Assembly: GCA_009781395.1 (NCBI GenBank)
Contig: WQYG01000012.1
Coordinates: 1-33,539, forward strand
From: Candidatus Bathycorpusculum sp.
GTDB lineage: Archaea > Thermoproteota > Bathyarchaeia > Bathyarchaeales > Bathycorpusculaceae
Direction: 5' to 3'
DNA length: 33,539 nt
Shown here piece by piece: positions 14,021 through 23,485 of this stretch. A program made the translations under genes and the position numbers. Below the pieces are notes generated by a model. The model was given only the letters and a program-made list of their open reading frames with translations. It searched no databases and had not been told where the DNA came from. Each line of letters starts with the position of its first letter. The first letter of the stretch is position 1.

Positions 14021-15096
14021 AGGTGGATATTGAGAGATTTATTGAAGAAAAAGCGCCGTTAATTGATATAGCTATTGAGAAATATCTTCCGCGTAAATTT
14101 GTTAAGGAGTCAATTCTTTTCCAAGTTACTCCGCCGGCGTATAGTTATAATTTGGAGACTATAGATAGAGCTATAGCAGATCCGATTTGGGATATGCTTG
14201 ATAGGGGTGGGAAGCGTTGGCGTCCGGCTTTGTTTTTGCTTATTTGTAAGGCGTTGGGTAAAGAAGAAGATGATTACGTAGATTTTGCGGCTATTTCTGA
14301 AGTTATTCACAATGGTACGCTTGTTATTGATGATATTGAGGATTCCTCAGAGTTACGGCGTGGGAAGCCTTGTACGTATAAATTGTTTGGATTAGACATT
14401 TCGGTTAATGTGGGTAATGCCATGTATTATATGCCTTTGTTGGCTTTGATGACTAAAGAAGTGGATTTACCTGCCAAGGTGCTTTGTGGTGTTTATGAGG
14501 TTTATGTGCAGGAAATGATTAATCTTAGTATGGGGCAGGCTATGGATATTGCGTGGCATCGTGGGTTAGCAAATGCGGATAATGTTAGTGAGGAGGATTA
14601 TCTGCAGATGTGTGCGTATAAAACGGGTACTTTAGCGCGTATGGCAGCAAAGATGGCGGCAGTTTTTACAGGTGTAGACAAAACATTGGTAGATAAGCTT
14701 GGTCGATTTGCAGAAAGTATAGGGGTTGCGTTTCAGATGCAGGATGATATTTTAGATTTAACGGGACAAGAGTTTGCTAAAAAGAAGGGTGGGGGTGTGG
14801 GTCAAGATATTACGGAGGGTAAACGTACTTTAATGGTTATTTACACGCTTAAAAACGCAACTCAGGTTGATAAAAGGCGTCTTATTGAAATTCTCAACAT
14901 GCATACCAGTGATCAAACTCTTCGTGATGAAGCAATTGCGCTTATGCAGAAATATCATGCTATAGAACATACGGCTCAGTTGGCAGAGAAAATGGTGGTT
15001 GAGAGTTGGAATGAAGTAAACTCTTTGTTGCCTACGTTGGAAGCTAAGGAAAAATTAAAAGCGTTCGCCGAATTCTTGATTAAACGCAATATGTAA
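14014..15096 (+). CDS. Geranylgeranyl diphosphate synthase-type polyprenyl synthase
   Basis: Condenses DMAPP and IPP units to all-trans C15-C20 (or longer) prenyl diphosphate for archaeal lipids. It has the first aspartate motif DDIEDSSELRRGKP (residues 106-119) preceded by IHNGTLVI, and the second QMQDDILDLTGQEFAKKKGG followed by GQDITEGKRTLMVIYTL. Preceding residues FLLICKA and RGGKRWRPAL are typical. At 360 aa it is slightly longer than many GGPP synthases because of an N-terminal extension of some 40 residues. Product length cannot be read reliably; C20 is expected from context. It overlaps the isomerase gene and lies ten bases ahead of gltX. Confidence 0.9.
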   Translation: MLKVDIERFIEEKAPLIDIAIEKYLPRKFVKESILFQVTPPAYSYNLETIDRAIADPIWDMLDRGGKRWRPALFLLICKALGKEEDDYVDFAAISEVIHNGTLVIDDIEDSSELRRGKPCTYKLFGLDISVNVGNAMYYMPLLALMTKEVDLPAKVLCGVYEVYVQEMINLSMGQAMDIAWHRGLANADNVSEEDYLQMCAYKTGTLARMAAKMAAVFTGVDKTLVDKLGRFAESIGVAFQMQDDILDLTGQEFAKKKGGGVGQDITEGKRTLMVIYTLKNATQVDKRRLIEILNMHTSDQTLRDEAIALMQKYHAIEHTAQLAEKMVVESWNEVNSLLPTLEAKEKLKAFAEFLIKRNM

Positions 15097-15106
15097 CAAC
15101 ATTTCA

Positions 15107-16930
15107 GTGAGCGTAAAAGATTTGGCACTTCAACAAGATAAAGATCTTAGAGAGTTAATACGGAAGGCAGCGTTGCTTAATGCTGTTTCGCATGAGGGTA
15201 AAGCGCAGGCAGGCGCCATGGTTGGAAAGGTTCTTGGGGAAAGACAAGACTTGCGGTCATGTGTTAAGGAACTGTCAGGTGTGATTAATGAGATAGTTAA
15301 TGAGGTTAATAGTTACTCATTATCTGAGCAGAGGGCTATTGTGGAGCAAAATTGGCCTGAAACGCAAAAGAAGGAAAAACCTGAAGAAAAAAAACTTTGT
15401 GCTCTGCCTAACGCCGACAAGTTTAAGCAGATAATCACAAGGTTTTCGCCTAATCCGGATTGTGTGTTGCATCTTGGTAGTGCTCGAGCGATTGTGCTTA
15501 GTCATGAGTATGCGCGTATATATAATGGAAAGTTTATTCTTCGTTTTGAAGATACGGATCCTAAAATCAAAAAACCGGCCTTAGAATTTTATGAGAGTAT
15601 TCGCAGAGATTTGAAATGGCTTGGTGTGCAGGTAGATGAGGAATACATTCAAAGTGACAGATTGCCCATTTATTATGAGTATGTAGAAAAACTGATTGGT
15701 TTAGATGCGGCTTATGTTTGTGAATGTAAACAAGAAGTGTTCCATAAAATAGCTTTATCAAGACAGGCCTGTCCATGTCGCATTTTGTCGGCTGTAGAGC
15801 ATTTGGATCGTTGGCAAAAAATGTTAAATGGCATCTATAGGGAAGGGCAAGCGGTTGTGCGGGTAAAAACAGAGCTTGATCATCCTAATCCTGCGGTTCG
15901 TGATTGGCCGGCGTTGCGTATTATTGATACCAAAAAATATCCTCATCCGCGGGTAGGTAGCAAATACACTCTTTGGCCACTTTACAATCTGGCGGCAGGT
16001 ATAGATGACTATTTAATGGGTATGACCCATATTATCCGGGGCAAAGAACATTATACTAACATGATACGACAGAAATACATGTATCAAGCCCTCGGATGGG
16101 AATACCCAGAAGCAATACATTATGGCAGACTTAAAATTACAGATGCCTTTTTGAGCAAATCCAAAATTATTGCAGGCATAAAAGAAGGATTATACACAGG
16201 CTTTGATGACCCAAGACTTGGCACTTTTGCTGCTCTACGTAAACGCGGAATTACACCCGAAGCTATCAAAAAAATGATAATCGACGTAGGAATAAAGGCT
16301 AATGATGTTACATTAAGCTGGGAAAATCTGTACGCACATAATCGCAAAATTTTAGATGCCTCAAGTGATAGATACTTTTTTGTCTCAGAACCCATTGAAC
16401 TAAAAGTCAAAGAAATAAATAGAGAATTCACTGCAAAACTACCGTTGTATCCTGAAAAACCCGAACGTGGCGTTCGAGAATACACAATCACACCAAACAA
16501 AAAAGAAGACGAAAACGGAGCGGGGAAGGATGCAGCAGTTAGTTTTTGGGTTTCTAAAAAAGACGCCATGAACATGGAGCAGGGCAAAATAGTTAGATTC
16601 ATGGAACTCTTTAACATAGAAATCACAAAAATAGATCAACAACCAACCATAGATGCTGTTGAAGCTAAACTGTTAGCTGTCGAAGCAAAATACGTCAGTG
16701 AATCTTATGAGGATGTAAGAAAAATCAAGGCACAAATCATTCACTGGATTCCCAAAGACACCGAAGTGCCCTGCGAAATTGTGTTACAAAACGGTCAAAC
16801 CATAAATGGATTTGCTGAAAGTGAAAGCAAAAAATTAAAACCAGACATGATTATACAGTTTGAACGGTTTGGGTTTACACGTGTAGATAAAGTGGACCAG
16901 AAATTGGTAGCTTACTACACCCATAAATAA
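15107..16930 (+). CDS. gltX: Glutamyl-tRNA synthetase, archaeal type
   Basis: Charges tRNA-Glu, and in archaea usually tRNA-Gln as well, with glutamate. The 607-aa protein has the archaeal N-terminal helical domain (residues 1-100), the class I catalytic site RFSPNPDCVLHLGSARAIVL (HIGH equivalent) with LRFEDTDPKIKKP, the KMSKS-like FLSKSKI near residue 345, and a beta-barrel anticodon-binding C-terminus. It starts at GTG, ten bases after the prenyl synthase stop. The coding strand changes from G/T-rich to A/C-rich near base 16050 although the protein continues intact across the switch. Confidence 0.95.
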   Translation: MSVKDLALQQDKDLRELIRKAALLNAVSHEGKAQAGAMVGKVLGERQDLRSCVKELSGVINEIVNEVNSYSLSEQRAIVEQNWPETQKKEKPEEKKLCALPNADKFKQIITRFSPNPDCVLHLGSARAIVLSHEYARIYNGKFILRFEDTDPKIKKPALEFYESIRRDLKWLGVQVDEEYIQSDRLPIYYEYVEKLIGLDAAYVCECKQEVFHKIALSRQACPCRILSAVEHLDRWQKMLNGIYREGQAVVRVKTELDHPNPAVRDWPALRIIDTKKYPHPRVGSKYTLWPLYNLAAGIDDYLMGMTHIIRGKEHYTNMIRQKYMYQALGWEYPEAIHYGRLKITDAFLSKSKIIAGIKEGLYTGFDDPRLGTFAALRKRGITPEAIKKMIIDVGIKANDVTLSWENLYAHNRKILDASSDRYFFVSEPIELKVKEINREFTAKLPLYPEKPERGVREYTITPNKKEDENGAGKDAAVSFWVSKKDAMNMEQGKIVRFMELFNIEITKIDQQPTIDAVEAKLLAVEAKYVSESYEDVRKIKAQIIHWIPKDTEVPCEIVLQNGQTINGFAESESKKLKPDMIIQFERFGFTRVDKVDQKLVAYYTHK

Positions 16931-16963
16931 TAAGGGAGAAAGAAGAGGAGAAGGAGAAGGTAA

Positions 16964-17296
16964 ATGCGAAAATCAAATAACGCAATAATTTGGCCAGTCT
17001 ATTTTGATGTTTCAAAAAGTAAAAGTGAAGGCAGACGGGTTCCTAAAAACAAGGCAGTTATTAGTCCTAAAATTTTAGAAATCAAAGAGGCCGCTGACAG
17101 ACTGGGATTACAAAATGACATAAACCCAACAGCTGGTTATCCTAAAACCCCTTGGTTAAAAATGGGCATGCTTACAGTGAAGAAAAATGAACCAAAAGAA
17201 CAAATCATCCTAAAACTTGCAAGCCAACTTACAAACATAAAACTTCAACACCAAGCAGAACTACAAAAACAAACACATCATAACTATAGAAAATAA
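16964..17296 (+). CDS. srp19: Signal recognition particle 19 kDa subunit
   Basis: Binds SRP RNA and assembles SRP54 onto it for targeting of membrane and secreted proteins. It shows the family motifs IIWPVYFDVSKSKSEGRRVP and GYPKTPWLKMGMLTVKK, and its 110-aa length fits. The C-terminus is basic and Gln/His-rich. A GGTAA sequence just before the ATG acts as SD. It is last in the isoprenoid-gltX run and ends 37 bases from the convergent rps8e stop; both 3' ends are A/C-rich on their coding strands. Confidence 0.93.
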   Translation: MRKSNNAIIWPVYFDVSKSKSEGRRVPKNKAVISPKILEIKEAADRLGLQNDINPTAGYPKTPWLKMGMLTVKKNEPKEQIILKLASQLTNIKLQHQAELQKQTHHNYRK

Positions 17297-17332
17297 ATAA
17301 AATAGAATAAAATAAAATAGAGTTTGTTTTTT

Positions 17333-17728
17333 TTATTGTTTTTCTTTTCCGGCGATCAAGACAGCGTTTATAACTCCGTCTGCGCCTGGTCTGCTGGTTA
17401 CTTTTGCGTGACCAAGGGATGTGTCAATTTCAGCACCTTTGGTAATGACACCTCGACGGTTATAGTCAACGTTTGCGCCGTTTCGAATTACACTTACGAT
17501 TTCTACTTTTTGAGTTTGACCAGTTCTTTGGTCGGTCACTGAAGCAAAACTTTCTGTTAAGACTTTAATTTTTATGTTACCGCCTAAACCTTGAGTGTTT
17601 TTACGTTTGGGTACGCCTATAACTGTTTCAGCAGGATACCCAGCTGCTTCGTACTTCTTTTTTGTACGGTAAACTCTTTTTTTGCCGCCTGTTAGTTTTC
17701 TTTTACGTAAACTGCTATGAGTAGACAT
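17333..17728 (-). CDS. rps8e: Ribosomal protein S8e
   Basis: Small-subunit ribosomal protein found only in archaea and eukaryotes. Basic N-terminus HSSLRKRKLTGGKKRVYRTKKKYEAAGYP, then the family motif RTGQTQKVEIVSVIRNGANVDYNRRGVITKGAEI and SRPGADGVINAVLI. The 131-aa length is as expected. AAAGGAATG precedes the ATG and a TATA-like GTTTATATGG lies about 50 bases upstream, so it can be transcribed apart from the scpB gene that ends 64 bases upstream. Confidence 0.96.
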   Translation of the reverse strand: MSTHSSLRKRKLTGGKKRVYRTKKKYEAAGYPAETVIGVPKRKNTQGLGGNIKIKVLTESFASVTDQRTGQTQKVEIVSVIRNGANVDYNRRGVITKGAEIDTSLGHAKVTSRPGADGVINAVLIAGKEKQ

Positions 17729-17773
17729 TATTCTGCATTCCTTTTAATTCGCGTAGTCACTAACGGTTAATTT

Positions 17774-17784
17774 CCATATAAACA
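17774..17784 (-). promoter_or_regulatory. TATA box of rps8e
   Basis: Minus-strand TGTTTATATGG lies in the scpB-rps8e gap, about 50 bases before the S8e ATG. Confidence 0.4.
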
Positions 17785-17791
17785 TATCCAT

Positions 17792-18553
17792 TTAAGGTTG
17801 TCCTCCTTCCTTAGAGACATCGCCAAAAATACGTCTCAGCTCACGCTTCATAGAAGAAGTATCCTGAGTTAACCCAAAATAATCTGCAAAATGATCAGTA
17901 GTTTTAAGCGCCAGTGAACGACCTGCACGATCAGACACAATCAACCCCATATCTTTTAACAGTTTTACATGACCATAAGCATGCTGCCCTCGAACCTCAA
18001 TCACCCGCTTCTGAGTAACAGGCTGCCTAAACGCAATATAAGCTAAAGTTTTAAGCGGACCAGACGAAAGCAAAGGACGATTAACCAGTTTCTTTATAAG
18101 CGGAGTAAACTCTGCTTTAACCTGTAAAACATAACGCTCATCTTTTAAAGCCAAAATTTCCAAAGGAGAATTTCTTGCAACATATTCTCGCATAACAATT
18201 TCTACATATTTTTTAACTTTCTTTTTAGAACGACTACTAACAACTTGACATAACTCATTTATATCCAAAGGTCGTCCCGCAACATATAAGGCTGCTTCAA
18301 GAAGGGCTAAATTGTATTTTAACTTCTCAGCCGCTTGAGCTGCATTATCATCTTTATCTTCATCATCATCCTGATTGACTTGTGGTTGCTGACTACTAAC
18401 TTGTTTGGTAATGACTGGGGGTTGTGTAGTATCATCTGTTGCTGATTGGTTTATAGGTATTATTTGTTGTTCTGCTTCGGTTTGTTGGCTGGGTGTTGGT
18501 TGTTCAGTTGTGTTTGTTAGAGTTTCACTTGATTGATTGTTTGATTTTTCCAA
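17792..18553 (-). CDS. scpB: Segregation and condensation protein B
   Basis: Winged-helix (kite) partner of ScpA in the SMC complex for chromosome organisation. The first 75 residues are low-complexity Gln/Thr/Ser with an acidic DDDEDKDD patch; the conserved part begins at KLKYNLALLEAALYVAGRPLDINELCQVV and continues with ERYVLQVKAEF, LKTLAYIAFRQPVTQKRVIEVRG and GLIVSDRAGRSLALKTTDHFADYFGL. The gene overlaps scpA by 29 bases. The A/C-rich start and G/T-rich remainder give the composition switch here. The unusual N-terminal linker may be disordered. Confidence 0.88.
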   Translation of the reverse strand: MEKSNNQSSETLTNTTEQPTPSQQTEAEQQIIPINQSATDDTTQPPVITKQVSSQQPQVNQDDDEDKDDNAAQAAEKLKYNLALLEAALYVAGRPLDINELCQVVSSRSKKKVKKYVEIVMREYVARNSPLEILALKDERYVLQVKAEFTPLIKKLVNRPLLSSGPLKTLAYIAFRQPVTQKRVIEVRGQHAYGHVKLLKDMGLIVSDRAGRSLALKTTDHFADYFGLTQDTSSMKRELRRIFGDVSKEGGQP

Positions 18554-19298
18554 CTTTTAGGTTCCCCACTGCAATGTATAATTCTTCGGTTTCTTCATTT
18601 TGCCACAAGCTTACTAAACCGTCTTGTGCAAGGAAGAGTAGGTAAATAAACATTCTTAAGGCTTCTATTCGAGTTACGTTTTTAGTTAGTGTTGAGAAGT
18701 CAATAATACCTTGGCCTTGTACTTTTTCAATTAATAATGCGTAGAGTTGGTCAACTTGAGTTTCCAGTTCAGCCATAAATCTGTCGAATTGGGGGAGTAG
18801 ATCTGAAACTGCCGGTAAAACGGGTGTTTGAACTACCATTCGATCTAATCTGGAGAGTTTTTCGCCTTTTAGAACTTCGTCTAAGACTCCAAGTAGGTGT
18901 TGTATAGTTGTTGAGGTTAATTCGTGGCGAAGGGGTAGGAATAGAGGGGGGGGAATGAAGTCGGGGGGGAGTTTTTGTGCTGCAGGTGGAGGGGGGTCGT
19001 TTAGGGTTAGGAGGAGTTTGGATTTCATGAGATAAATTAGTGCTGAGGAGTCTAGGGCTACGCCTGAAGCGCGGAAGTCTACTTTGCCTGTGTGGTCCAT
19101 TTCTGTGAGAAAGGAGCGTAGGAGGTATGCGATGTTTATGCTCCAGGGGGTTCCTAGTTTTTCGAGTTTACTTAGTTCAAAGAGAATGTTCCATGGGGGA
19201 CGTAGGTAGAAGGGTCTGCGGGAGGGTGTTGTTTGGGTGGAGGAAGAGGTTTTTGTTGGGGTGGAAGAGGCGGCGGAGGCGTTGGGGGGGGTGGTCAT
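18525..19298 (-). CDS. scpA: Segregation and condensation protein A (kleisin)
   Basis: Kleisin that bridges SMC heads. After a Thr/Ser/Pro-rich N-terminal 30 residues it shows WNILFELSKLEKLGTPWSINIAYLLRSFL for binding the SMC neck. A Pro-rich middle (PPPPAAQKLPPDFIPPPLFLPL) follows, and it ends with a winged-helix-like part (TRIEALRMFIYLLFLAQDGLVSLWQNEETEELYI) for the SMC cap. The start shares one base with the smc stop (TAATG), giving tight coupling. At 257 aa it has normal length. Confidence 0.85.
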   Translation of the reverse strand: MTTPPNASAASSTPTKTSSSTQTTPSRRPFYLRPPWNILFELSKLEKLGTPWSINIAYLLRSFLTEMDHTGKVDFRASGVALDSSALIYLMKSKLLLTLNDPPPPAAQKLPPDFIPPPLFLPLRHELTSTTIQHLLGVLDEVLKGEKLSRLDRMVVQTPVLPAVSDLLPQFDRFMAELETQVDQLYALLIEKVQGQGIIDFSTLTKNVTRIEALRMFIYLLFLAQDGLVSLWQNEETEELYIAVGNLKVGKIKQSIK

Positions 19299-22200
19299 TA
19301 TCTGGAGAGTTCTCCTTTTGTTGGTGTTTCAGGGGGGAATTTGGCGGTTACAACGTTTGAGATGCCGTTTCGTTCGTAGACTCCGTAAACTTTTTGGGCT
19401 TTGTTGACCATTTCGGGGCGTAGGCTGATAACTATGAATTGTGTTTTAGTTGCTTCGTCTCGTAGTAATTCGGCGAGTTTGGTTGTGTGGAAGGCGTCTA
19501 AGTGGGCGTCGGCTTCGTCTAGGATGTAAAAGGTTGCGGGGGAGAATTCTCTGAGGCTGAAAATGAAGGCGACTGCTGAGCATGAGCGTTCGCCGCCACT
19601 GGCTCCGCTGACGACGATGGCGGGTTTGTTTGGGAATTGGACTATCATGTCTATGCCGCCGGCGAAGGGTTCTTCGGGGTTTTCTATTTTTAGTAGGGCT
19701 GTTCCACCGCCGGTTAGTTTGTCAAAGTAGCCTTTTAGGCTGTTGTTGATTTTGTCAAAGGCTGACATGAAGACTTTGCGTTTTTTTGCTTCGATTTCGT
19801 CCATAAATGCGACTATGGCTTGTTTTTCGCGTTCTAACTCGTTTAAGCGTACGGAGAGTTCGCGATAACGTGAGATTTGGTCGTCATAGTGTGAGAGGGC
19901 GAGTTGATTGACTGCGCCTATGCGTTCTAATTCGAATTGCATCAGGTGGATAGAGGTGTTTGCGTCTTCGACTTGTTTTTGGTTAACTTCAAAGGCTTGT
20001 TCAAATCCGTATTGGTTAAGCTGGTTTTGTAAGGTTTGATGTTGTAGGTTGCCTGTTTGAATTGTTAGGGTTAACTTGTTGAAAAGTTGATTTGCTTGTT
20101 CGTACTCATTTTCTAAACGGCGTAGTTCAGTATCTATATCATCAATTTGGGTGGTAAATTTTTTGGATTCTTCTCGGGCAGATAAAACAGTATTAGAGAG
20201 TTCGTCACGGTTTTTTTCTAATGCTTCAAGTTCCTTCTTTAAATTGTCTCGTTGTTGTATAGCATCTGTGAGTTCTTTTTCGAGTTTTTTTTGTTGTTGG
20301 CTGGTTTTAGATATTTGGATTTTGATGTTTTTGTAGCCTACGCGTAGTACCGTGTCAAACTGGGATTGTCTTGTAGAAATTTCGGTTTGTAGGGTGCCTA
20401 ATTGTTGTCTTAAAGTTGCGCCTTCTTCACCAATTTTTTCGCGTTGCATTTCTAGATCTTGAATGTGGCTAACATCAGTTTTTTTACGCAACTCTGCTAG
20501 TTCAATATAGTTTTTCTGCATAGATTTTTTAATAGAGTTGCGTTCAGACATGTATAGGCTCATACGGCCTTTGTATGAGGCAATTTCACGTTCTAGTTTC
20601 CCACCATACTTTTCAGTATGTCTAACATTAAGTTGGGTACGTTTAACACTGCGTCTAATTCGGACAACTTCTCGGTCTAAGGTAAGGATGAATTCGTTAA
20701 GCCGAGTCATCTCAATTTTTGCAGTTTCAATTTCTTCGTCAATACTTGATATGTCTGAGCTTCTTTGGGTTAGATGCGTTTGTAGAGCCTTTACGGCTTC
20801 GTCTAGACTGTTTAAAGCGTTTTCGCTTGGAATTATTGTTGAAAAATCAATAGGGGCACGATAGAAACCGCTTTCAAAAGCGCCCGGTTCATACAAGTCG
20901 CCGTTAACCGTTACAGCTCGGTAGCCATCATTTGAAAGTGCAAACCCGGTTTTATCATTTGAAACAACAGCTGTATCGCCGAAAACATAATCAACTGCAA
21001 ACTCGAATTTTTTATCATACTTAAGAAAAGCCACAAGTTGATCAACTACGCCTTCACGCATTGGCGCAATTTTTGTTTTCGGGGGAATAGTTCCCTGTAA
21101 GGGTATGATTTTGATTCGGCCCAGTTTCATACGTCGCAAAGTTTCTGCACACATAAAAGCGGCATCAACATCTTTTACCACTAACGCATCAAGCCAACCG
21201 GTAGCAGCGGCATCAACAGCTTTCTTATAGTTTTTATCAAGTTTAATTAAACTACGAAGCCTACCATAAACACCATTAATAGCACCTACATCACCCATTT
21301 CCTCAATGCTACGTAACGCTTTTTCTTCCTGAGCGATAGTTGCAGCAAGGTCTTTTTGGGTTGCAAATTCTATCACTGCATCTTTAGCAGAACGTGCAAT
21401 CCGCTCAGCCTCAGCGATTTCACTTTGAACCAACTCTTTTTGACCGGATTTACGATTAATGGTGTTTTCCAGATTTTTTAACTGAGTCCTTTGATCTCTT
21501 TGCACCTGTTCAAGACCAATAAGAGACTTTTCTAACTCTGCAAGATTAACAAGAAACTTTTCTTTTCGCACTGTAAAATTTTTAAGACGCCCGGTACAAA
21601 TTCGCATAGCAGACTTGTCTTTAGTGTACTCAGAACGAAGATACGCCAAACGTTTAGTACTGTTTTCGATCTGTAACTCTACACCACGAACTTTTTGACT
21701 ATTACCACTAAGACCCTCCCAAAGCTGAACAGATTCTTTAGCCAACGCATCATACATACCATTTTTTTCTGCAACTTGCGCCTCAAGTTTTTCATGCTGC
21801 AATGTGAAGGCACGAATTTTTAATCGATTATCTCTAATTTCATTTTGAATTGAATCATGACTATCTTGATAATTTTGTGCAACACGCTTCAAACTTTCAA
21901 TACTGGCTTGACCAGAACTAATTTGTGTTGTTAACGGCGTTAAACGCGAACTTAACTCACCAATATCAATTTGAACTTTACGAATTTGAATACTACCCTC
22001 ATCAAGAGCCTCACCACTAAGCTTACGCCACTCACCCTCAATTTCATAACGTTTATTTTTACGCAAATCAAGCTGTTCTCTAAGTTTATCAACACGAGCC
22101 TGAACTTTCTCATGATTAACAACAGACTCCTGAAGCCTTCCATTTAACTGCAAAATGTCATTGGAAACTTTTACAGCTTGAAACTTTTTAGTCTCTTCCC

Positions 22201-22867
22201 GAATAAAAGTATACCGCGAAAGTTGATTACGTTCCCGTTCCAAGTCATCAAGACGCTTTTGAACCTCATCAATCCTACCCATAGCAGTACGAATACTATT
22301 ATCAGCAGAACGCAACTTTTCTTCTGCCTCAGCCTTCTCACCATCATACTGACCAATACCAATCAACTCTTCAATAATTTTTCGACGATCCAAAGGATTA
22401 ATTTCAGTTAAACGAGTAATTTGACCCTGAGGTATGATATTTTGACTCATACTACTAATAGCAGCCATTGAAAGAGTTTCAATTATATGAGTACGACTCA
22501 TCCTTCGACCATTTAAACGATAAACACTCTGACCACTACGATAAACCTCTCGAGAAATTGTAACAGTAGAAGTATCCACAGGCATTAAACCATCAGTATT
22601 GTCAAACTGGACAACCACTTTTGCCATTTTAGATTTTTCCAAACCACCCTTTTCAGAACCATGAAAAATTAACCGCGAAGCATTATCAGCCCTCATCCTT
22701 TTGGTACTTAACTCCCCAAGCGAAAACAATAGAGCATCCATAATATTGGTTTTACCACTACCATTTGGACCAGTAATTGCTGTGAACCCTTTCTCCAGAT
22801 TTACCTTTACCGTCTGCGGTCCAAAAGACTTGAATCCTTTTAATTCAATTCTTTTAATATACGGCAA
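19298..22867 (-). CDS. smc: Chromosome segregation ATPase SMC
   Basis: ATP-driven DNA loop-forming subunit. The 1189-aa protein has Walker A GPNGSGKT at residues 33-40, two long coiled-coil arms, a hinge at about 510-680 (GDVGAINGVYGRLRSLI with a GRIKIIPLQG strand), an ABC signature SGASGGERSCSAVAF at about 1087 and Walker B FYILDEADAHLD at 1113. The signature is a slight variant of LSGGE. The start is TTG with AGGGGA about seven bases upstream. It is the first gene of the smc-scpA-scpB operon, each joint overlapping. The 5' half of the coding strand is G/T-rich and the 3' half A/C-rich. Confidence 0.97.
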   Translation of the reverse strand: MPYIKRIELKGFKSFGPQTVKVNLEKGFTAITGPNGSGKTNIMDALLFSLGELSTKRMRADNASRLIFHGSEKGGLEKSKMAKVVVQFDNTDGLMPVDTSTVTISREVYRSGQSVYRLNGRRMSRTHIIETLSMAAISSMSQNIIPQGQITRLTEINPLDRRKIIEELIGIGQYDGEKAEAEEKLRSADNSIRTAMGRIDEVQKRLDDLERERNQLSRYTFIREETKKFQAVKVSNDILQLNGRLQESVVNHEKVQARVDKLREQLDLRKNKRYEIEGEWRKLSGEALDEGSIQIRKVQIDIGELSSRLTPLTTQISSGQASIESLKRVAQNYQDSHDSIQNEIRDNRLKIRAFTLQHEKLEAQVAEKNGMYDALAKESVQLWEGLSGNSQKVRGVELQIENSTKRLAYLRSEYTKDKSAMRICTGRLKNFTVRKEKFLVNLAELEKSLIGLEQVQRDQRTQLKNLENTINRKSGQKELVQSEIAEAERIARSAKDAVIEFATQKDLAATIAQEEKALRSIEEMGDVGAINGVYGRLRSLIKLDKNYKKAVDAAATGWLDALVVKDVDAAFMCAETLRRMKLGRIKIIPLQGTIPPKTKIAPMREGVVDQLVAFLKYDKKFEFAVDYVFGDTAVVSNDKTGFALSNDGYRAVTVNGDLYEPGAFESGFYRAPIDFSTIIPSENALNSLDEAVKALQTHLTQRSSDISSIDEEIETAKIEMTRLNEFILTLDREVVRIRRSVKRTQLNVRHTEKYGGKLEREIASYKGRMSLYMSERNSIKKSMQKNYIELAELRKKTDVSHIQDLEMQREKIGEEGATLRQQLGTLQTEISTRQSQFDTVLRVGYKNIKIQISKTSQQQKKLEKELTDAIQQRDNLKKELEALEKNRDELSNTVLSAREESKKFTTQIDDIDTELRRLENEYEQANQLFNKLTLTIQTGNLQHQTLQNQLNQYGFEQAFEVNQKQVEDANTSIHLMQFELERIGAVNQLALSHYDDQISRYRELSVRLNELEREKQAIVAFMDEIEAKKRKVFMSAFDKINNSLKGYFDKLTGGGTALLKIENPEEPFAGGIDMIVQFPNKPAIVVSGASGGERSCSAVAFIFSLREFSPATFYILDEADAHLDAFHTTKLAELLRDEATKTQFIVISLRPEMVNKAQKVYGVYERNGISNVVTAKFPPETPTKGELSR

Positions 22868-22920
22868 TTCAGTCCCCTAAACTCCTTCACAACACTTTAC
22901 AATATGATGTCATCATCATA

Positions 22921-22930
22921 CGTATAAAAA
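22921..22930 (-). promoter_or_regulatory. TATA box of the smc operon
   Basis: Minus-strand TTTTTATACG lies about 55-60 bases before the TTG start and predicts a leader of about 30 bases containing the AGGGGA ribosome site. Confidence 0.45.
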
Positions 22931-23218
22931 CTTATACTTACAATACACATTCACACAATAGACATATGCAAACAACAATGAAAAGAACAAACAAAAAACA
23001 AAAATTGACACAATTTTAAAAAGCCCTTATAGACGTTAGACTTACAAAATAAGTGCTGATTAGCTTGATGACCAGCTAAAAAAAGTATTTGACTGCAACT
23101 CTAATAAATACACAACACCAAAAATCAAGTTTTCAACTATCTGCTATATTTGTTAACACAGGGTTATTTGTGTGTCTGCAAGTTTTATCATGAGTTTTTT
23201 CTTTGGGAGTGTAAACAT
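22931..23218. other. Divergent spacer, no gene seen
   Basis: AC-rich to about 23000, then mixed A/T-rich. It separates the smc promoter (minus) from the promoter of the small membrane protein (plus). No open frame of convincing composition or RNA fold was found. Confidence 0.5.
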
Positions 23219-23219
23219 C

Positions 23220-23227
23220 TATAAATG
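23220..23227 (+). promoter_or_regulatory. TATA box of the two-TM protein gene
   Basis: TATAAATG lies about 40 bases upstream of the GTG/TTG start region; the predicted start site leaves a short leader holding GGTGAGG. Confidence 0.45.
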
Positions 23228-23260
23228 CTTAAGTAGGTAAATATTTTTACATATGGACAG

Positions 23261-23485
23261 GTGAGGATATTGAGTTTTGGTAATTCATTAAAAGGTCTTG
23301 GAAAGATTCAAGAGGTGCTTGTTTTGGGGTTAATGGTCATCACAATGGTGGCGCTTTTCTATTTTGATTTTGATTTACCGTTAAAGGTGGGCATTGCGGT
23401 TTTGGCTTTTGCCATGGTTTTGTTGACCAGTATTGCGAGTCAATTGCTTAACATGCAAAAAGAAGCTATGAAAGCGCAGAGATAA
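23261..23485 (+). CDS. Small two-TM membrane protein, hypothetical
   Basis: The 74-aa protein has two membrane segments (VLVLGLMVITMVALFYF and VGIAVLAFAMVLLTSIASQLL) joined by a short acidic turn and followed by a basic cytoplasmic tail (NMQKEAMKAQR). The family is not recognised. The track uses GTG, but that GTG is part of GGTGAGG, a good SD for the TTG nine bases downstream (LSFGNSLKGL); starting at 23270 would give 71 aa. It has its own promoter, divergent from smc. Confidence 0.65.
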   Translation: MRILSFGNSLKGLGKIQEVLVLGLMVITMVALFYFDFDLPLKVGIAVLAFAMVLLTSIASQLLNMQKEAMKAQR

